The translations under genes were made by a program, and so were the position numbers. Positions 8,031-17,042 of a stretch of DNA of 64,000 nucleotides are shown here, piece after piece. A model generated the notes under the pieces. It made no database searches. It had not been told where the DNA came from and saw only the letters and a list, made by a program, of their open reading frames with translations. The number at the start of each line of letters is the position of its first letter. Position 1 is the first letter of the stretch. Origin of the DNA: Bacillus mojavensis RO-H-1 = KCTC 3706 (lineage in GTDB: Bacteria; Bacillota; Bacilli; Bacillales; Bacillaceae); NCBI RefSeq assembly GCF_000245335.1, contig NZ_JH600286.1, positions 62,001 through 126,000 of the forward strand, in the 5' to 3' direction.

Positions 8031-9422
8031 TCAAAGCATGATCATCGCTGCAATGGTTGTCACCGAAAGCCCGATGACTACGGGGAGGAAGTTCTTTCTG
8101 GCAAGCTCGAATGGATCGACCTTGCAAATGGCTGCAGCGGGAATGAGCGCCCATGGAATAAGCGTACCGCCGCCCACCCAGATGGCTGATATTTGCCCGA
8201 GTGCAGTCAGGACGGCTGGATTAGCATGGAGAGCGGATGAAAAAAGCTTGGCGATGGAGCCGGCGAGGGAAATGCCTGAAAATCCTGAACCGTCGAGCCC
8301 GGTTACGGCTCCAGCGGCAGTCAAGGCTGCGGCCGCAAGCTCTTTGGACATAGGCATCGCGTGGGATAGGGCGATGCCGAGATCATTGACAATGCCGTGT
8401 GAATGTTTAGGAAGTTCAGTACCCAATATGCTCTCATAGCCGGAATCACCAAGATAAAAGAAAGCGGCAATCGGGATAACGGGACCGAAAACCTTAAAGC
8501 CGAATTGAAACCCCTCGATAAAATATCCAGTAATTTTTTCAAGCCCTTTCTGTTTATACACAAGGAAATGGACGATCAGCAGGATGCAAATGGATGATCC
8601 GCCAATTAACGCGGTTGCATCATTTCCTTGAAGGTTGAATATGACCATACAGGCGATATCAGCTGCAAATACAAGAGGAATCAAAAGAGCCAGCAAAGAC
8701 CGAAGACGTTTCGGCAAATACATTGAAGTGTCATGTTCAGCTGACATCATCGGGGAAAAAGAAGCGGGCCGCATTTGTTTTTTGCGTTCACGCTGAATCA
8801 AAAAGAAAGCGGCAGTTGTTGTAGTCACGCCCATAATCAGAACGAGCGGAATGCTTGCTGAGACGACATCACCGACAGGGATGCCTGCTGCATCAGCTGT
8901 CAGTTTTGGCGCTGCTTGAATGACAAAGTCTCCAGAAAGGGCAAAGCCGTGCCCGAATAAATTCATTGCCATGGCGGCAGCGATAGGCGGCAGGCCGGCA
9001 CGGGCGGCTGCCGGAAGCAGAACGGCGCCGATTAAAGCGACACCCGGCGAAGGCCAGAAGAAAAGAGAGATGGCAAACATCAGTCCGCCTATCAGCCAGT
9101 ATGCCATCACAGGTCCTTTAACTAGTCGTACAAAGGGAGAAATCATCGCTTCATTTATCCCTGTTTTCGTTAACACATCACTCATAGATACGATAAAACA
9201 GATAATGAAAATCGTAGGCAGCAGCTCAGATGCCGCGTAGATGAAGCTGTGGAATAAACTGCTGACCGAAGCTGAAAGCGAATGGCTGGCCCATAACGAA
9301 ATGATGAAAATCCCAAATAACGATATAAAGGTTGTATCTTTTCGCAGCAGCATAAAAAGAATGATTGCTCCAATAAAAAACACATAAAGAACATGAACAG
9401 ACATAATCCCGATTTCCATCAT
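8031..9422 (-). CDS. yhfA: Multi-spanning membrane transporter YhfA
   Basis: 463 residues, about 11-13 hydrophobic segments. Two adjacent ATGs open the ORF (9422 and 9419), preceded by AAGGAGTG. The sequence has the look of the ion-transporter superfamily that includes Na+/H+ antiporters and dicarboxylate carriers: a helix-breaking FFWPSPGVALIGAVLLPAAARAGLP, and a C-terminal AIWVGGGTLIPWALIPAA. No specific substrate can be read from it. Its neighbour yhaA, an amidohydrolase, is directly downstream. Confidence 0.88.
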   Translation of the reverse strand: MMEIGIMSVHVLYVFFIGAIILFMLLRKDTTFISLFGIFIISLWASHSLSASVSSLFHSFIYAASELLPTIFIICFIVSMSDVLTKTGINEAMISPFVRLVKGPVMAYWLIGGLMFAISLFFWPSPGVALIGAVLLPAAARAGLPPIAAAMAMNLFGHGFALSGDFVIQAAPKLTADAAGIPVGDVVSASIPLVLIMGVTTTTAAFFLIQRERKKQMRPASFSPMMSAEHDTSMYLPKRLRSLLALLIPLVFAADIACMVIFNLQGNDATALIGGSSICILLIVHFLVYKQKGLEKITGYFIEGFQFGFKVFGPVIPIAAFFYLGDSGYESILGTELPKHSHGIVNDLGIALSHAMPMSKELAAAALTAAGAVTGLDGSGFSGISLAGSIAKLFSSALHANPAVLTALGQISAIWVGGGTLIPWALIPAAAICKVDPFELARKNFLPVVIGLSVTTIAAMIML

Positions 9423-9501
9423 TGATCACTCCTTCCGCTTCCTACAGATTATTCATAGGCGGGCGGAAGGTGCTGGGACAGAAGGTATCCGATAGCAGAT
9501 A

Positions 9502-9570
9502 TTACTTCAGATCAACAAGGATATGTTTTAGCTGCTCGACCAACTCATGCTTCAATCCCTTTTTAGCGCT
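9502..9570 (-). other. Out-of-frame coding remnant after yhgB
   Basis: Downstream of the yhgB stop, the neighbouring frame reads AKKGLKHELVEQLKHILVDL and ends KTAA-type stop TAA at 9502-9504. It is amphipathic and looks like a natural C-terminus for yhgB. Removing one base near 9563-9570 would join it in frame. This suggests yhgB is frameshifted here, though I cannot compare with an intact copy. Confidence 0.45.
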
Positions 9571-9817
9571 GCTGCTGGTGCTGCGGGTAGCATTCGGGTG
9601 AAAAAATAACGGCACCGGCAGCAAGCCATTTTTTTCGGTAGGCGGTTATGCTTTCCGAAGGTTCTAAGTAAGAGCCGTCCTCACTCGTTATTTCATAATC
9701 GTCGAATCCGAATTGGAAGCCGCAGCACAAGCAGATTTCATAGGAGTGATTCCCTCGGTCATCATATGCTGGTTCTGTCAGCCCTTTAAACCCGCAGACT
9801 GGGCAAATATATTTCAA
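9563..9817 (-). CDS. yhgB: Small cysteine-rich CPCC-type protein YhgB
   Basis: 84 residues from the TTG at 9817, well spaced from GGGAGGGAAG; the longer ORF to 9859 has no ribosome site. The N-terminus carries a Cys4 zinc-ribbon-like motif: CPVCGF, then 20 residues on, CLCCGFQFGFDDYE. The family's Y..KW motif follows (ITAYRKKWLAAGAVIFSPE). Function unknown; many relatives are annotated as cysteine-rich CPCC proteins. The protein ends PQHQQQR, but an adjacent frame continues with plausible coding sequence to 9502, so the C-terminus may be lost to a frameshift. Confidence 0.75.
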   Translation of the reverse strand: MKYICPVCGFKGLTEPAYDDRGNHSYEICLCCGFQFGFDDYEITSEDGSYLEPSESITAYRKKWLAAGAVIFSPECYPQHQQQR

Positions 9818-9840
9818 CTCACTTCCCTCCCTTTCGCCAT

Positions 9841-9867
9841 AAAAAAAACTGCCGGACATTCCGGCAG

Positions 9868-9868
<1 letters not shown>
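9841..9868 (-). terminator. Terminator of hmoB
   Basis: CTGCCGGA-CAT-TCCGGCAG (9849-9867) preceded on the plus strand by eight As, giving a T-run on the minus strand. It overlaps the hmoB stop codon. Confidence 0.85.
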
Positions 9869-10395
<527 letters not shown>

Positions 10396-10435
10396 TCAAA
10401 ACAATGGTATAAGTTTCTATTGGCGACTGCTTCAA

Positions 10436-10465
10436 ACATAAATCCAAACAATTTTTCCCATACTA
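10436..10465 (+). promoter_or_regulatory. Possible sigma-G promoter of pbpF
   Basis: ACATA (10436-10440), 18 bases, then CATACTA (10459-10465), 24 bases before the pbpF ATG. CATACTA fits the forespore sigma-G -10 element. pbpF is known to have forespore expression in B. subtilis, which supports the reading. Confidence 0.6.
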
Positions 10466-10489
10466 CCTTTAGAAAGGCGAGGTGAGTTC

Positions 10490-12634
10490 ATGTTTAAGAT
10501 AAAGAAAAAGAAACTTTTCATTCCCATCATTATTTTAGTGTTAACTGCTTTTCTCGCTTTAATAGGATATATTTCAATCATTTTTCTCGGTCATTATGTC
10601 ATAGATGAAAAGAAGCTGATCCTTCACGCATCTTCAAAAATTGTTGACCAAAACGGGGATGAGGTCGCAAGTCTGTATACAGAAAATCGTGAACCGGTCT
10701 CCATTAATGAAATTCCGAAAGAGGTCAGAGAAGCATTTATCGCAGTGGAAGATAAGAGGTTTTACGAACACCACGGTATCGATGTGAAATCTGTTGGAAG
10801 AGCGGTGTACCGCGATATATTAGCAGGAGGAAAAGTAGAAGGCGGGAGCACGATCACCCAGCAGCTTGCCAAAAATATCTTTCTGACACATGACAAAACG
10901 TTTTTAAGAAAAACGAAAGAAGTGATCATAGCGATCAACCTTGAACGGGACTACAGCAAAGACAAGCTGCTGGAAATGTATCTGAACCAGCTATACTTCG
11001 GACACGGGGTTTATGGCATTCAAGCTGCGTCCCACTATTATTTTAATAAGGAAGTTAAAGATTTAAGCGTATCCGAAGGCGCGGTCTTGGCTGCTATTCC
11101 GAAGGCACCTTCTACGTATTCTCCTGTTTTGCATCCTGATAAAAGTAAGGAGCGGCGGGATACGATTCTCGGCATGATGAATGACCAGGGCTATATCAGT
11201 GCGAAAGAGGCTGTCAGTGCGCAGGGGAGGACGCTCGGGCTGAACGTGAAGAAACAGTCAAAAACACCTTGGTTTGACAGCTATATTGATCTTGTAATCG
11301 AAGAAGCGGAGGATAAGTATTCCATTTCCGGAGAGCAGCTGCTTCAAGGCGGGTACACGATTAAGGTGCCGCTTGATTCAAAACTGCAAAAAACGGCTTA
11401 TCAAGTCATGAAGGAAGCCAGCTATTATCCCGGAACAGATCAAGATGCGGAAGGAAGCGCAGTTTTTATCAACAATAAAACGGGCGGTGTGGAAGCGGCG
11501 ATTGGCGGAAGAGATTACACGGCTAAAGGATATAATCGTGTGACAGCTGTGCGCCAGCCGGGATCAACGTTTAAGCCGCTGGCTGTATACGGACCGGCGA
11601 TGCAGGAAAAGAAATTTAAGCCGTACTCTCTGTTAAAGGATGAATTACAATCCTACGGAGACTATACACCAAAAAATTATGACGGGCGTTATGAAGGGGA
11701 AGTCACGATGTCGGATGCCATCACTTACAGCAAAAATGCGCCGGCAGTGTGGACGCTGAATGAGATCGGTGTGGAAACGGGAAAATCTTATTTAAAGTCA
11801 AACGGTATTGATATACCGGATGAGGGGCTTGCTCTAGCTCTCGGCGGTTTAGAAAAAGGCGTGTCGCCCCTCCAGCTTGCCGGCGCTTTTCATACGTTTG
11901 CCGCAAATGGAACGTACACCGAGCCGTACTTTATTTCAAACATAACCGATGAGGACGGGGAAATAATAGCCGATCATAAAGAAGAAGGAAAAAGAGTATT
12001 CAGCAAACAGACGTCTTGGAACATGACGAGAATGCTTCAGCAGGTGGTTAAGAAGGGAACGGCAACGTCCGGCGCCTTTCACGGCGATCTTGCTGGGAAA
12101 ACCGGTTCTACCTCATATACTGGCGTTTCCGGCGCCACAAAGGATGCCTGGTTTGCAGGCTATACGCCGAACATAACGGGAGCTGTCTGGATGGGCTATG
12201 ACAAAACAGATCACAACCATTACTTAAAAGGCGGAAGCGCATATCCAACCAGAATGTTTAAGGATATTTTGACACAGGCTGGCGAAACGGGTTCAGCGTT
12301 TACGAAGCCTAAAAAAGTAAAAGAACTTGAAAGCCCTATTGAGCTTGAACCTGTCAAAACGCTAACGGCTGACTATACATTTAGGGCAGCGGGGCTGTTT
12401 ACGATTGAATTAAAATGGGATGCGCAAGAGGATGATCGGGCAGTATACAGAATTTATGTAAATAAGGACGGCAAGGATACGCTTCTTGATTCTGTTGAAG
12501 GAAAGGGAAGCTATGAGATCCCATATGCCAATTTGTTTTCGGGTGCTTCCTATAAAGTGGTGCCCTATAATACACAGACAAAAAAAGAAGGAGAAGGAAC
12601 CGATTACGTTCAGCCGAAGTTGTTTTCCTCTTAA
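10490..12634 (+). CDS. pbpF: Class A penicillin-binding protein 2C (PbpF)
   Basis: 714 residues, ATG at 10490 behind AGGCGAGGTGAG. A short basic N-terminus precedes one membrane anchor (residues about 10-33). The glycosyltransferase domain shows EDKRFYEHHGID with the catalytic Glu and GGSTITQQLAKNIFL. The transpeptidase domain shows the active serine in PGSTFKP (Ser about 359), YSKNAP (SxN) and GKTGSTSYTG (KTG). A C-terminal FN3-like domain follows (about 625-710). It polymerises and cross-links peptidoglycan; B. subtilis PBP2c is associated with spore wall synthesis, redundantly with PbpG. Length equals the 168 protein. Confidence 0.96.
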   Translation: MFKIKKKKLFIPIIILVLTAFLALIGYISIIFLGHYVIDEKKLILHASSKIVDQNGDEVASLYTENREPVSINEIPKEVREAFIAVEDKRFYEHHGIDVKSVGRAVYRDILAGGKVEGGSTITQQLAKNIFLTHDKTFLRKTKEVIIAINLERDYSKDKLLEMYLNQLYFGHGVYGIQAASHYYFNKEVKDLSVSEGAVLAAIPKAPSTYSPVLHPDKSKERRDTILGMMNDQGYISAKEAVSAQGRTLGLNVKKQSKTPWFDSYIDLVIEEAEDKYSISGEQLLQGGYTIKVPLDSKLQKTAYQVMKEASYYPGTDQDAEGSAVFINNKTGGVEAAIGGRDYTAKGYNRVTAVRQPGSTFKPLAVYGPAMQEKKFKPYSLLKDELQSYGDYTPKNYDGRYEGEVTMSDAITYSKNAPAVWTLNEIGVETGKSYLKSNGIDIPDEGLALALGGLEKGVSPLQLAGAFHTFAANGTYTEPYFISNITDEDGEIIADHKEEGKRVFSKQTSWNMTRMLQQVVKKGTATSGAFHGDLAGKTGSTSYTGVSGATKDAWFAGYTPNITGAVWMGYDKTDHNHYLKGGSAYPTRMFKDILTQAGETGSAFTKPKKVKELESPIELEPVKTLTADYTFRAAGLFTIELKWDAQEDDRAVYRIYVNKDGKDTLLDSVEGKGSYEIPYANLFSGASYKVVPYNTQTKKEGEGTDYVQPKLFSS

Positions 12635-12671
12635 TGGAATTCGGCGATTTTTTGAACTTTGGGCCGGATTT

Positions 12672-12700
12672 CTATACCATTTGCCCAAAACGAGGTATAG
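12672..12700. promoter_or_regulatory. Inverted repeat in the hemE promoter region
   Basis: CTATACC (12672-12678) and GGTATAG (12694-12700) form a perfect 7-base inverted repeat with a 15-base centre, in the pbpF-hemE gap. The right arm ends in TATAGTGT, a plausible -10 for hemE. It may be an operator; it could also be a weak hairpin. Confidence 0.45.
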
Positions 12701-12754
12701 TGTAATGGTCAAGGAACACGAACGTATGGTTGCAGTATGAAAGGTGGAAATCAA

Positions 12755-13816
12755 ATGAGGAAACGAGAAACGTTTAACGAGACGTTTTTAAAAGCTGCGC
12801 GGGGAGAAAAAGCGGATCACACGCCTGTTTGGTACATGAGACAAGCCGGGCGCTCACAGCCGGAGTACCGTAAGCTGAAGGAAAAATACGGATTGTTCGA
12901 AATTACACATCAGCCCGAATTGTGTGCGTACGTCACAAGGCTTCCGGTCGAGCAATACGGAGTCGATGCTGCAATCCTTTATAAAGATATTATGACGCCG
13001 CTTCCGTCGATCGGTGTGGATGTTGAAATTAAAAATGGAATCGGGCCGGTGATTGATCAGCCTATTCGTTCTCTGCAGGACATTGAAAAGCTCGGAAAGC
13101 TTGAGCCGGAACAGGACGTGCCGTACGTGCTCGAAACGATCAAACTGCTTGTCAATGAACAGCTTGACGTCCCGCTAATCGGTTTCTCTGGTGCGCCTTT
13201 TACGCTTGCCAGCTATATGATCGAAGGCGGGCCTTCGAAAAACTACAATAAAACAAAAGCCTTTATGTACAGCATGCCGGATGCCTGGAACCTGCTGATG
13301 ACAAAACTTGCCGACATGATTATCGTGTATGCGAAAGCGCAAATTAAGGCGGGCGCAAAAGCCATTCAAATCTTTGATTCATGGGTTGGCGCGCTGAATC
13401 AAGCGGATTACAGAACGTACATCAAACCAGTGATGAACCGGATTTTTTCTGAGCTGGCGTCCGAAAATGTGCCGCTTATCATGTTTGGTGTAGGTGCCAG
13501 CCATTTAGCAACGGATTGGCATGACCTGCCTCTCGATGTTGTCGGGCTCGATTGGAGACTGAGCATTGATGAAGCCAGATCAAAAGGCATCACCAAAACA
13601 GTGCAAGGCAACCTAGACCCGTCCATTTTGCTTGCTCCGTGGGAAGTGATCGAGAAGAGAACGAAAGAAATTCTTGATCAAGGCTTACAATCGGATAGCT
13701 TCATTTTTAACCTCGGGCACGGCGTATTTCCTGATGTCAGTCCGGAAGTGCTGAAAAAGCTGACTGCATTTGTACATGAATATTCTCAATCAAAGAAAAT
13801 AGGCCTATACTCCTGA
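12755..13816 (+). CDS. hemE: Uroporphyrinogen decarboxylase HemE
   Basis: 353 residues from the ATG at 12755 behind AAAGGTGG. It decarboxylates the four acetate side chains of uroporphyrinogen III to give coproporphyrinogen III, in the cytosol, without cofactor. Visible signatures are [16 protein letters not shown] near residue 20 (substrate-binding arginines), [26 protein letters not shown], and [12 protein letters not shown]. First gene of hemEHY; the gap to hemH is 74 bases without a terminator. Confidence 0.98.
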   Translation: MRKRETFNETFLKAARGEKADHTPVWYMRQAGRSQPEYRKLKEKYGLFEITHQPELCAYVTRLPVEQYGVDAAILYKDIMTPLPSIGVDVEIKNGIGPVIDQPIRSLQDIEKLGKLEPEQDVPYVLETIKLLVNEQLDVPLIGFSGAPFTLASYMIEGGPSKNYNKTKAFMYSMPDAWNLLMTKLADMIIVYAKAQIKAGAKAIQIFDSWVGALNQADYRTYIKPVMNRIFSELASENVPLIMFGVGASHLATDWHDLPLDVVGLDWRLSIDEARSKGITKTVQGNLDPSILLAPWEVIEKRTKEILDQGLQSDSFIFNLGHGVFPDVSPEVLKKLTAFVHEYSQSKKIGLYS

Positions 13817-13890
13817 GCATATTTTTTGGTATCAGGATAAAAGCCTGTCAAAATTGTTTTGTGATAGATCATCTAAAGAGGGTGTAAACA

Positions 13891-14823
13891 GTGGGTAAAA
13901 AGAAAATGGGGCTTCTCATTATGGCGTACGGCACGCCTTACAAAGAAGAAGATATAGAGCGTTATTATACACATATCAGAAGAGGCAGAAAGCCTGAGCC
14001 TGAAATGCTTCAGGATCTGAAAGACAGATATGAAGCAATCGGGGGCATTTCGCCGCTTGCCAAAATCACAGAGGAACAGGCTTATAAACTTGAACAGCAC
14101 TTAAACGAGATTCAGGATGAGATTACGTTTAAAGCGTATATCGGGCTGAAGCATATCGAGCCGTTTATTGAAGACGCTGTGGCAGAGATGCATAAGGACG
14201 GCATTACAGAGGCGGTCAGCCTTGTGTTGGCACCGCACTTCTCCACATTCAGCGTGCAGTCCTACAACAAACGTGCGAAAGAAGAGGCTGAAAAACTCGG
14301 CGGGTTAACAATTACGTCTGTCGAAAGCTGGTACGATGAGCCGAAGTTTGTGAAATATTGGGTTGACCAAGTGAAGGACACGTATGCGTCAATGCCGAAG
14401 GAAGAAAGAGAAAACGCGATGCTCATTGTTTCCGCGCACAGCCTCCCGGAAAAAATTAAAGAGTACGGAGACCCGTACCCGGATCAGCTTCATGAATCCG
14501 CGAAGTTGATCGCTGAAGGAGCAGGCGTATCTGAATACGCTGTCGGCTGGCAAAGTGAAGGCAACACGCCTGATCCGTGGCTTGGACCTGACGTCCAAGA
14601 TCTGACACGTGATTTATTTGAACAAAAAGGCTATCAAGCATTCGTATATGTGCCTGTCGGATTTGTCGCGGACCATTTAGAAGTGCTTTATGACAACGAT
14701 TATGAGTGCAAAGTGGTGACTGACGATATCGGCGCCAGCTATTACCGGCCGGAAATGCCGAACGCTAAACCGGCATTTATTGATGCTTTAGCAACAGTCG
14801 TTTTGAAAAAATTAGGACGTTAA
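13891..14823 (+). CDS. hemH: Ferrochelatase / coproporphyrin ferrochelatase HemH
   Basis: 310 residues, starting with GTG at 13891 behind AGAGGGTG. It inserts ferrous iron into the porphyrin; in Firmicutes the substrate is coproporphyrin III (coproporphyrin-dependent branch, also named CpfC). Visible are the N-terminal [20 protein letters not shown], the metal-site histidine in [10 protein letters not shown] (near residue 183), and the second metal-site glutamate in [15 protein letters not shown] (near 264). A soluble monomer without membrane segments, as expected for the Bacillus type. Length matches 168. Confidence 0.98.
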   Translation: MGKKKMGLLIMAYGTPYKEEDIERYYTHIRRGRKPEPEMLQDLKDRYEAIGGISPLAKITEEQAYKLEQHLNEIQDEITFKAYIGLKHIEPFIEDAVAEMHKDGITEAVSLVLAPHFSTFSVQSYNKRAKEEAEKLGGLTITSVESWYDEPKFVKYWVDQVKDTYASMPKEERENAMLIVSAHSLPEKIKEYGDPYPDQLHESAKLIAEGAGVSEYAVGWQSEGNTPDPWLGPDVQDLTRDLFEQKGYQAFVYVPVGFVADHLEVLYDNDYECKVVTDDIGASYYRPEMPNAKPAFIDALATVVLKKLGR

Positions 14824-14837
14824 AGAAGGCGATGAAC

Positions 14838-16250
14838 ATGAGTGACGGCAAAAAGCATGTAGTCATCATCGGCGGCGGCATTACCGGTTTAGCCGCCGCC
14901 TTCTACATGGAAAAAGAAATCAGAGACAAAAATTTGCCGCTTGAGCTGACGCTTATTGAGGCAAGCCCGAGAGTAGGCGGAAAAATCCAGACAGTCAAGA
15001 AGGAAGGCTATGTCATCGAAAGAGGACCTGACTCATTCCTGGAACGAAAAAAAAGCGCTCCGCAGCTTGTCAAAGACTTAGGTCTTGACCATCTGCTTGT
15101 GAACAATGCGACCGGACAATCCTACGTGCTTGTCAACCGCACTTTGCATCCGATGCCGAAGGGAGCTGTAATGGGAATACCAACCAAAATCGCGCCGTTC
15201 GTGTCAACGGGGCTGTTTTCTCTGTCAGGGAAGGCGAGAGCTGCAATGGATTTCATCCTGCCCGCAAGTAAATCAAAAGAGGATCAGTCACTGGGTGAAT
15301 TTTTCCGCAGGCGTGTCGGGGATGAAGTTGTCGAGAATTTAATCGAGCCGCTTTTATCAGGCATCTATGCAGGTGATATCGACAAACTCAGCCTGATGTC
15401 AACATTCCCGCAATTCTATCAGACGGAACAAAAGCACAGAAGCCTGATCCTGGGGATGAAAAAAACAAGACCTCAAGGCTCCGGCCAGCAGCTGACAGCC
15501 AAAAAACAAGGGCAGTTTCAGACGCTGACAACAGGCCTGCAGACGCTTGTCGAAGAGATTGAAAATCAATTAAAGCTGACAAAGGTATACAAAGGCACAA
15601 AGGTTACCAACATTAGCCGAGAGGGCACGGGCTATTCGCTTGATCTTGATAACGGCGTATCCCTTGATGCCGAATCAGTGATTGTAACAGCCCCGCATAA
15701 AGCTGCCGCGGGAATGCTTTCCGATTTGCCGGCTGTTGCAAACCTGAAAAACATGCATTCCACATCTGTGGCGAATGTCGCCTTAGGCTTTCCGGAAGGT
15801 ACCGTCCAGATGGAGCATGAGGGCACGGGCTTTGTCATTTCAAGGAACAGTGATTTCGCGATCACAGCTTGTACGTGGACGAACAAAAAATGGCCGCACG
15901 CAGCGCCGGAAGGCAAAACACTGCTTCGGGCATATGTCGGAAAGGCCGGAGACGAATCCATCGTCGACCTCTCAGATAACGACATTATCAACATTGTGCT
16001 GGAAGACTTAAAGAAAGTAATGAAAATCAACGGCGAGCCGGAAATGACATGTGTCACACGCTGGCATGAAAGCATGCCTCAATACCATGTCGGCCATAAA
16101 CGGCGTATCAATGAGCTCCGAGAAGCGCTGGCTTCCTCCTATCCTGGTGTGTACATGACTGGTGCATCTTTCGAGGGTGTTGGAATTCCGGACTGTATCG
16201 ATCAAGGAAAAGCAGCTGTGTCAGATACGCTGAAATATTTATTCGACTAA
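14838..16250 (+). CDS. hemY: Protoporphyrinogen/coproporphyrinogen oxidase HemY
   Basis: 470 residues from the ATG at 14838; an ATG two codons upstream (14832) is the alternative. FAD-dependent oxidase that uses oxygen to oxidise coproporphyrinogen III to coproporphyrin III in the Gram-positive haem pathway (CgoX). The dinucleotide-binding motif HVVIIGGGITGLAAAFYMEK occupies residues about 7-26, followed by RVGGKIQT and ERGPDSFLE. The C-terminal FAD motif is YMTGASFEGVGIPDCIDQG. Last gene of hemEHY, 14 bases after hemH. Confidence 0.98.
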   Translation: MSDGKKHVVIIGGGITGLAAAFYMEKEIRDKNLPLELTLIEASPRVGGKIQTVKKEGYVIERGPDSFLERKKSAPQLVKDLGLDHLLVNNATGQSYVLVNRTLHPMPKGAVMGIPTKIAPFVSTGLFSLSGKARAAMDFILPASKSKEDQSLGEFFRRRVGDEVVENLIEPLLSGIYAGDIDKLSLMSTFPQFYQTEQKHRSLILGMKKTRPQGSGQQLTAKKQGQFQTLTTGLQTLVEEIENQLKLTKVYKGTKVTNISREGTGYSLDLDNGVSLDAESVIVTAPHKAAAGMLSDLPAVANLKNMHSTSVANVALGFPEGTVQMEHEGTGFVISRNSDFAITACTWTNKKWPHAAPEGKTLLRAYVGKAGDESIVDLSDNDIINIVLEDLKKVMKINGEPEMTCVTRWHESMPQYHVGHKRRINELREALASSYPGVYMTGASFEGVGIPDCIDQGKAAVSDTLKYLFD

Positions 16251-16277
16251 ACCTCCGTACCGGTACGGAGGTTTTTT
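16250..16277 (+). terminator. Terminator of hemEHY
   Basis: A perfect 24-base palindrome, arms AACCTCCGTACC / GGTACGGAGGTT, running directly into a T6 tract; starts at the hemY stop codon. Confidence 0.9.
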
Positions 16278-16355
16278 GTGTCTAGGTGATGGCAATATTG
16301 TGTAAAAAATGTTTGAATTGTTCAGCATGGTATGATACATTTGCATATGTACTTA

Positions 16356-16380
16356 TTGACTAAAATGTTCAAATGGTCAG
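16356..16380 (+). promoter_or_regulatory. Candidate YhgD operator upstream of yhgD
   Basis: A 25-base partial dyad TTGAC-(15)-GTCAG lies 16 bases before the yhgD start. Its reverse complement shares TGACCATTT and, at the far end, T.AGTCA with the element at 16997-17021 before yhgE. Two copies flanking a TetR-type gene suggest an autoregulatory operator. Confidence 0.6.
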
Positions 16381-16396
16381 TTTTGAGGTGATATAA

Positions 16397-16972
16397 ATGT
16401 CAATAGATCGAAAAAAGCTCATTTTGGAGGCTGCCACAAAGTCTTTCACACAGTTTGGCTATAAAGCGACGACAATGGATTTGGTGGCGAAGCTTGCGAA
16501 CGTGGGAAAAGGAACCATCTATACGTTTTTCAAAAATAAAGAAGAGCTGTTTGATGATATTTTCTCTACGTTATTAAAAGAAATGAAGCAAAAAGCTGAC
16601 GAAGCGATGGAGCCTGATCTCCCGTTCCATGAAAATGTTCACAGGGCGCTGTTTGCCATTCTGGAATTCAGGAAAACACATCAGCTGACGATTAAAATTT
16701 TTCAAGAAAATGCTGAGATTGGTACAATGGCAGTTCAGGACGTGATTCAGAAAATGGAGCGTTCCATTCTTTCTTATATTAAAAATAAGATAGAAGAGGG
16801 TGTCGAAAACGGAGATATCAAGCCATGTGATCCTGAGCTGACGGCTTTTGTCATGCTGAAGCTTTATATCGCGCTCATTTTTGATTGGGAAAAACAGCAT
16901 CCTCCGCTTGATAAAGAAACGATTGCGGAACTGCTTGAGTTGTATGTTGTCAAAGGATTGTCAGCCAACTAG
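16397..16972 (+). CDS. yhgD: TetR-family repressor YhgD
   Basis: 191 residues, ATG at 16397 behind GAGGTGAT. The N-terminal TetR helix-turn-helix reads LEAATKSFTQFGYKATTMDL then VGKGTIYTFFKNKEELF (residues about 10-50). The rest is an all-helical ligand domain of the usual length. It sits 70 bases upstream of yhgE, a large membrane protein, and matched dyads precede both genes, so YhgD most likely represses itself and yhgE. The inducer is unknown. Confidence 0.92.
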   Translation: MSIDRKKLILEAATKSFTQFGYKATTMDLVAKLANVGKGTIYTFFKNKEELFDDIFSTLLKEMKQKADEAMEPDLPFHENVHRALFAILEFRKTHQLTIKIFQENAEIGTMAVQDVIQKMERSILSYIKNKIEEGVENGDIKPCDPELTAFVMLKLYIALIFDWEKQHPPLDKETIAELLELYVVKGLSAN

Positions 16973-16996
16973 ATAATCCTTTCTCTTTACAAGAAG

Positions 16997-17021
16997 ATGA
17001 CCATTTTTCATGATGAGTCAG
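16997..17021 (+). promoter_or_regulatory. Candidate YhgD operator over the yhgE promoter
   Basis: Starts ATGACCATTT and ends GAGTCAG, matching the reverse complement of 16356-16380. It overlaps a plausible sigma-A promoter: TTTACA at 16986-16991, 17 bases, CATGAT at 17009-17014. A bound repressor would block yhgE transcription. Confidence 0.6.
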
Positions 17022-17042
17022 TTTTAGAATGGAGGCATCAGG

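Noticed and set aside
16250..16273. Perfect 24-base palindrome considered as an operator or attachment site
   Set aside because: It directly follows the hemY stop and leads into a T-tract, so it is a terminator.
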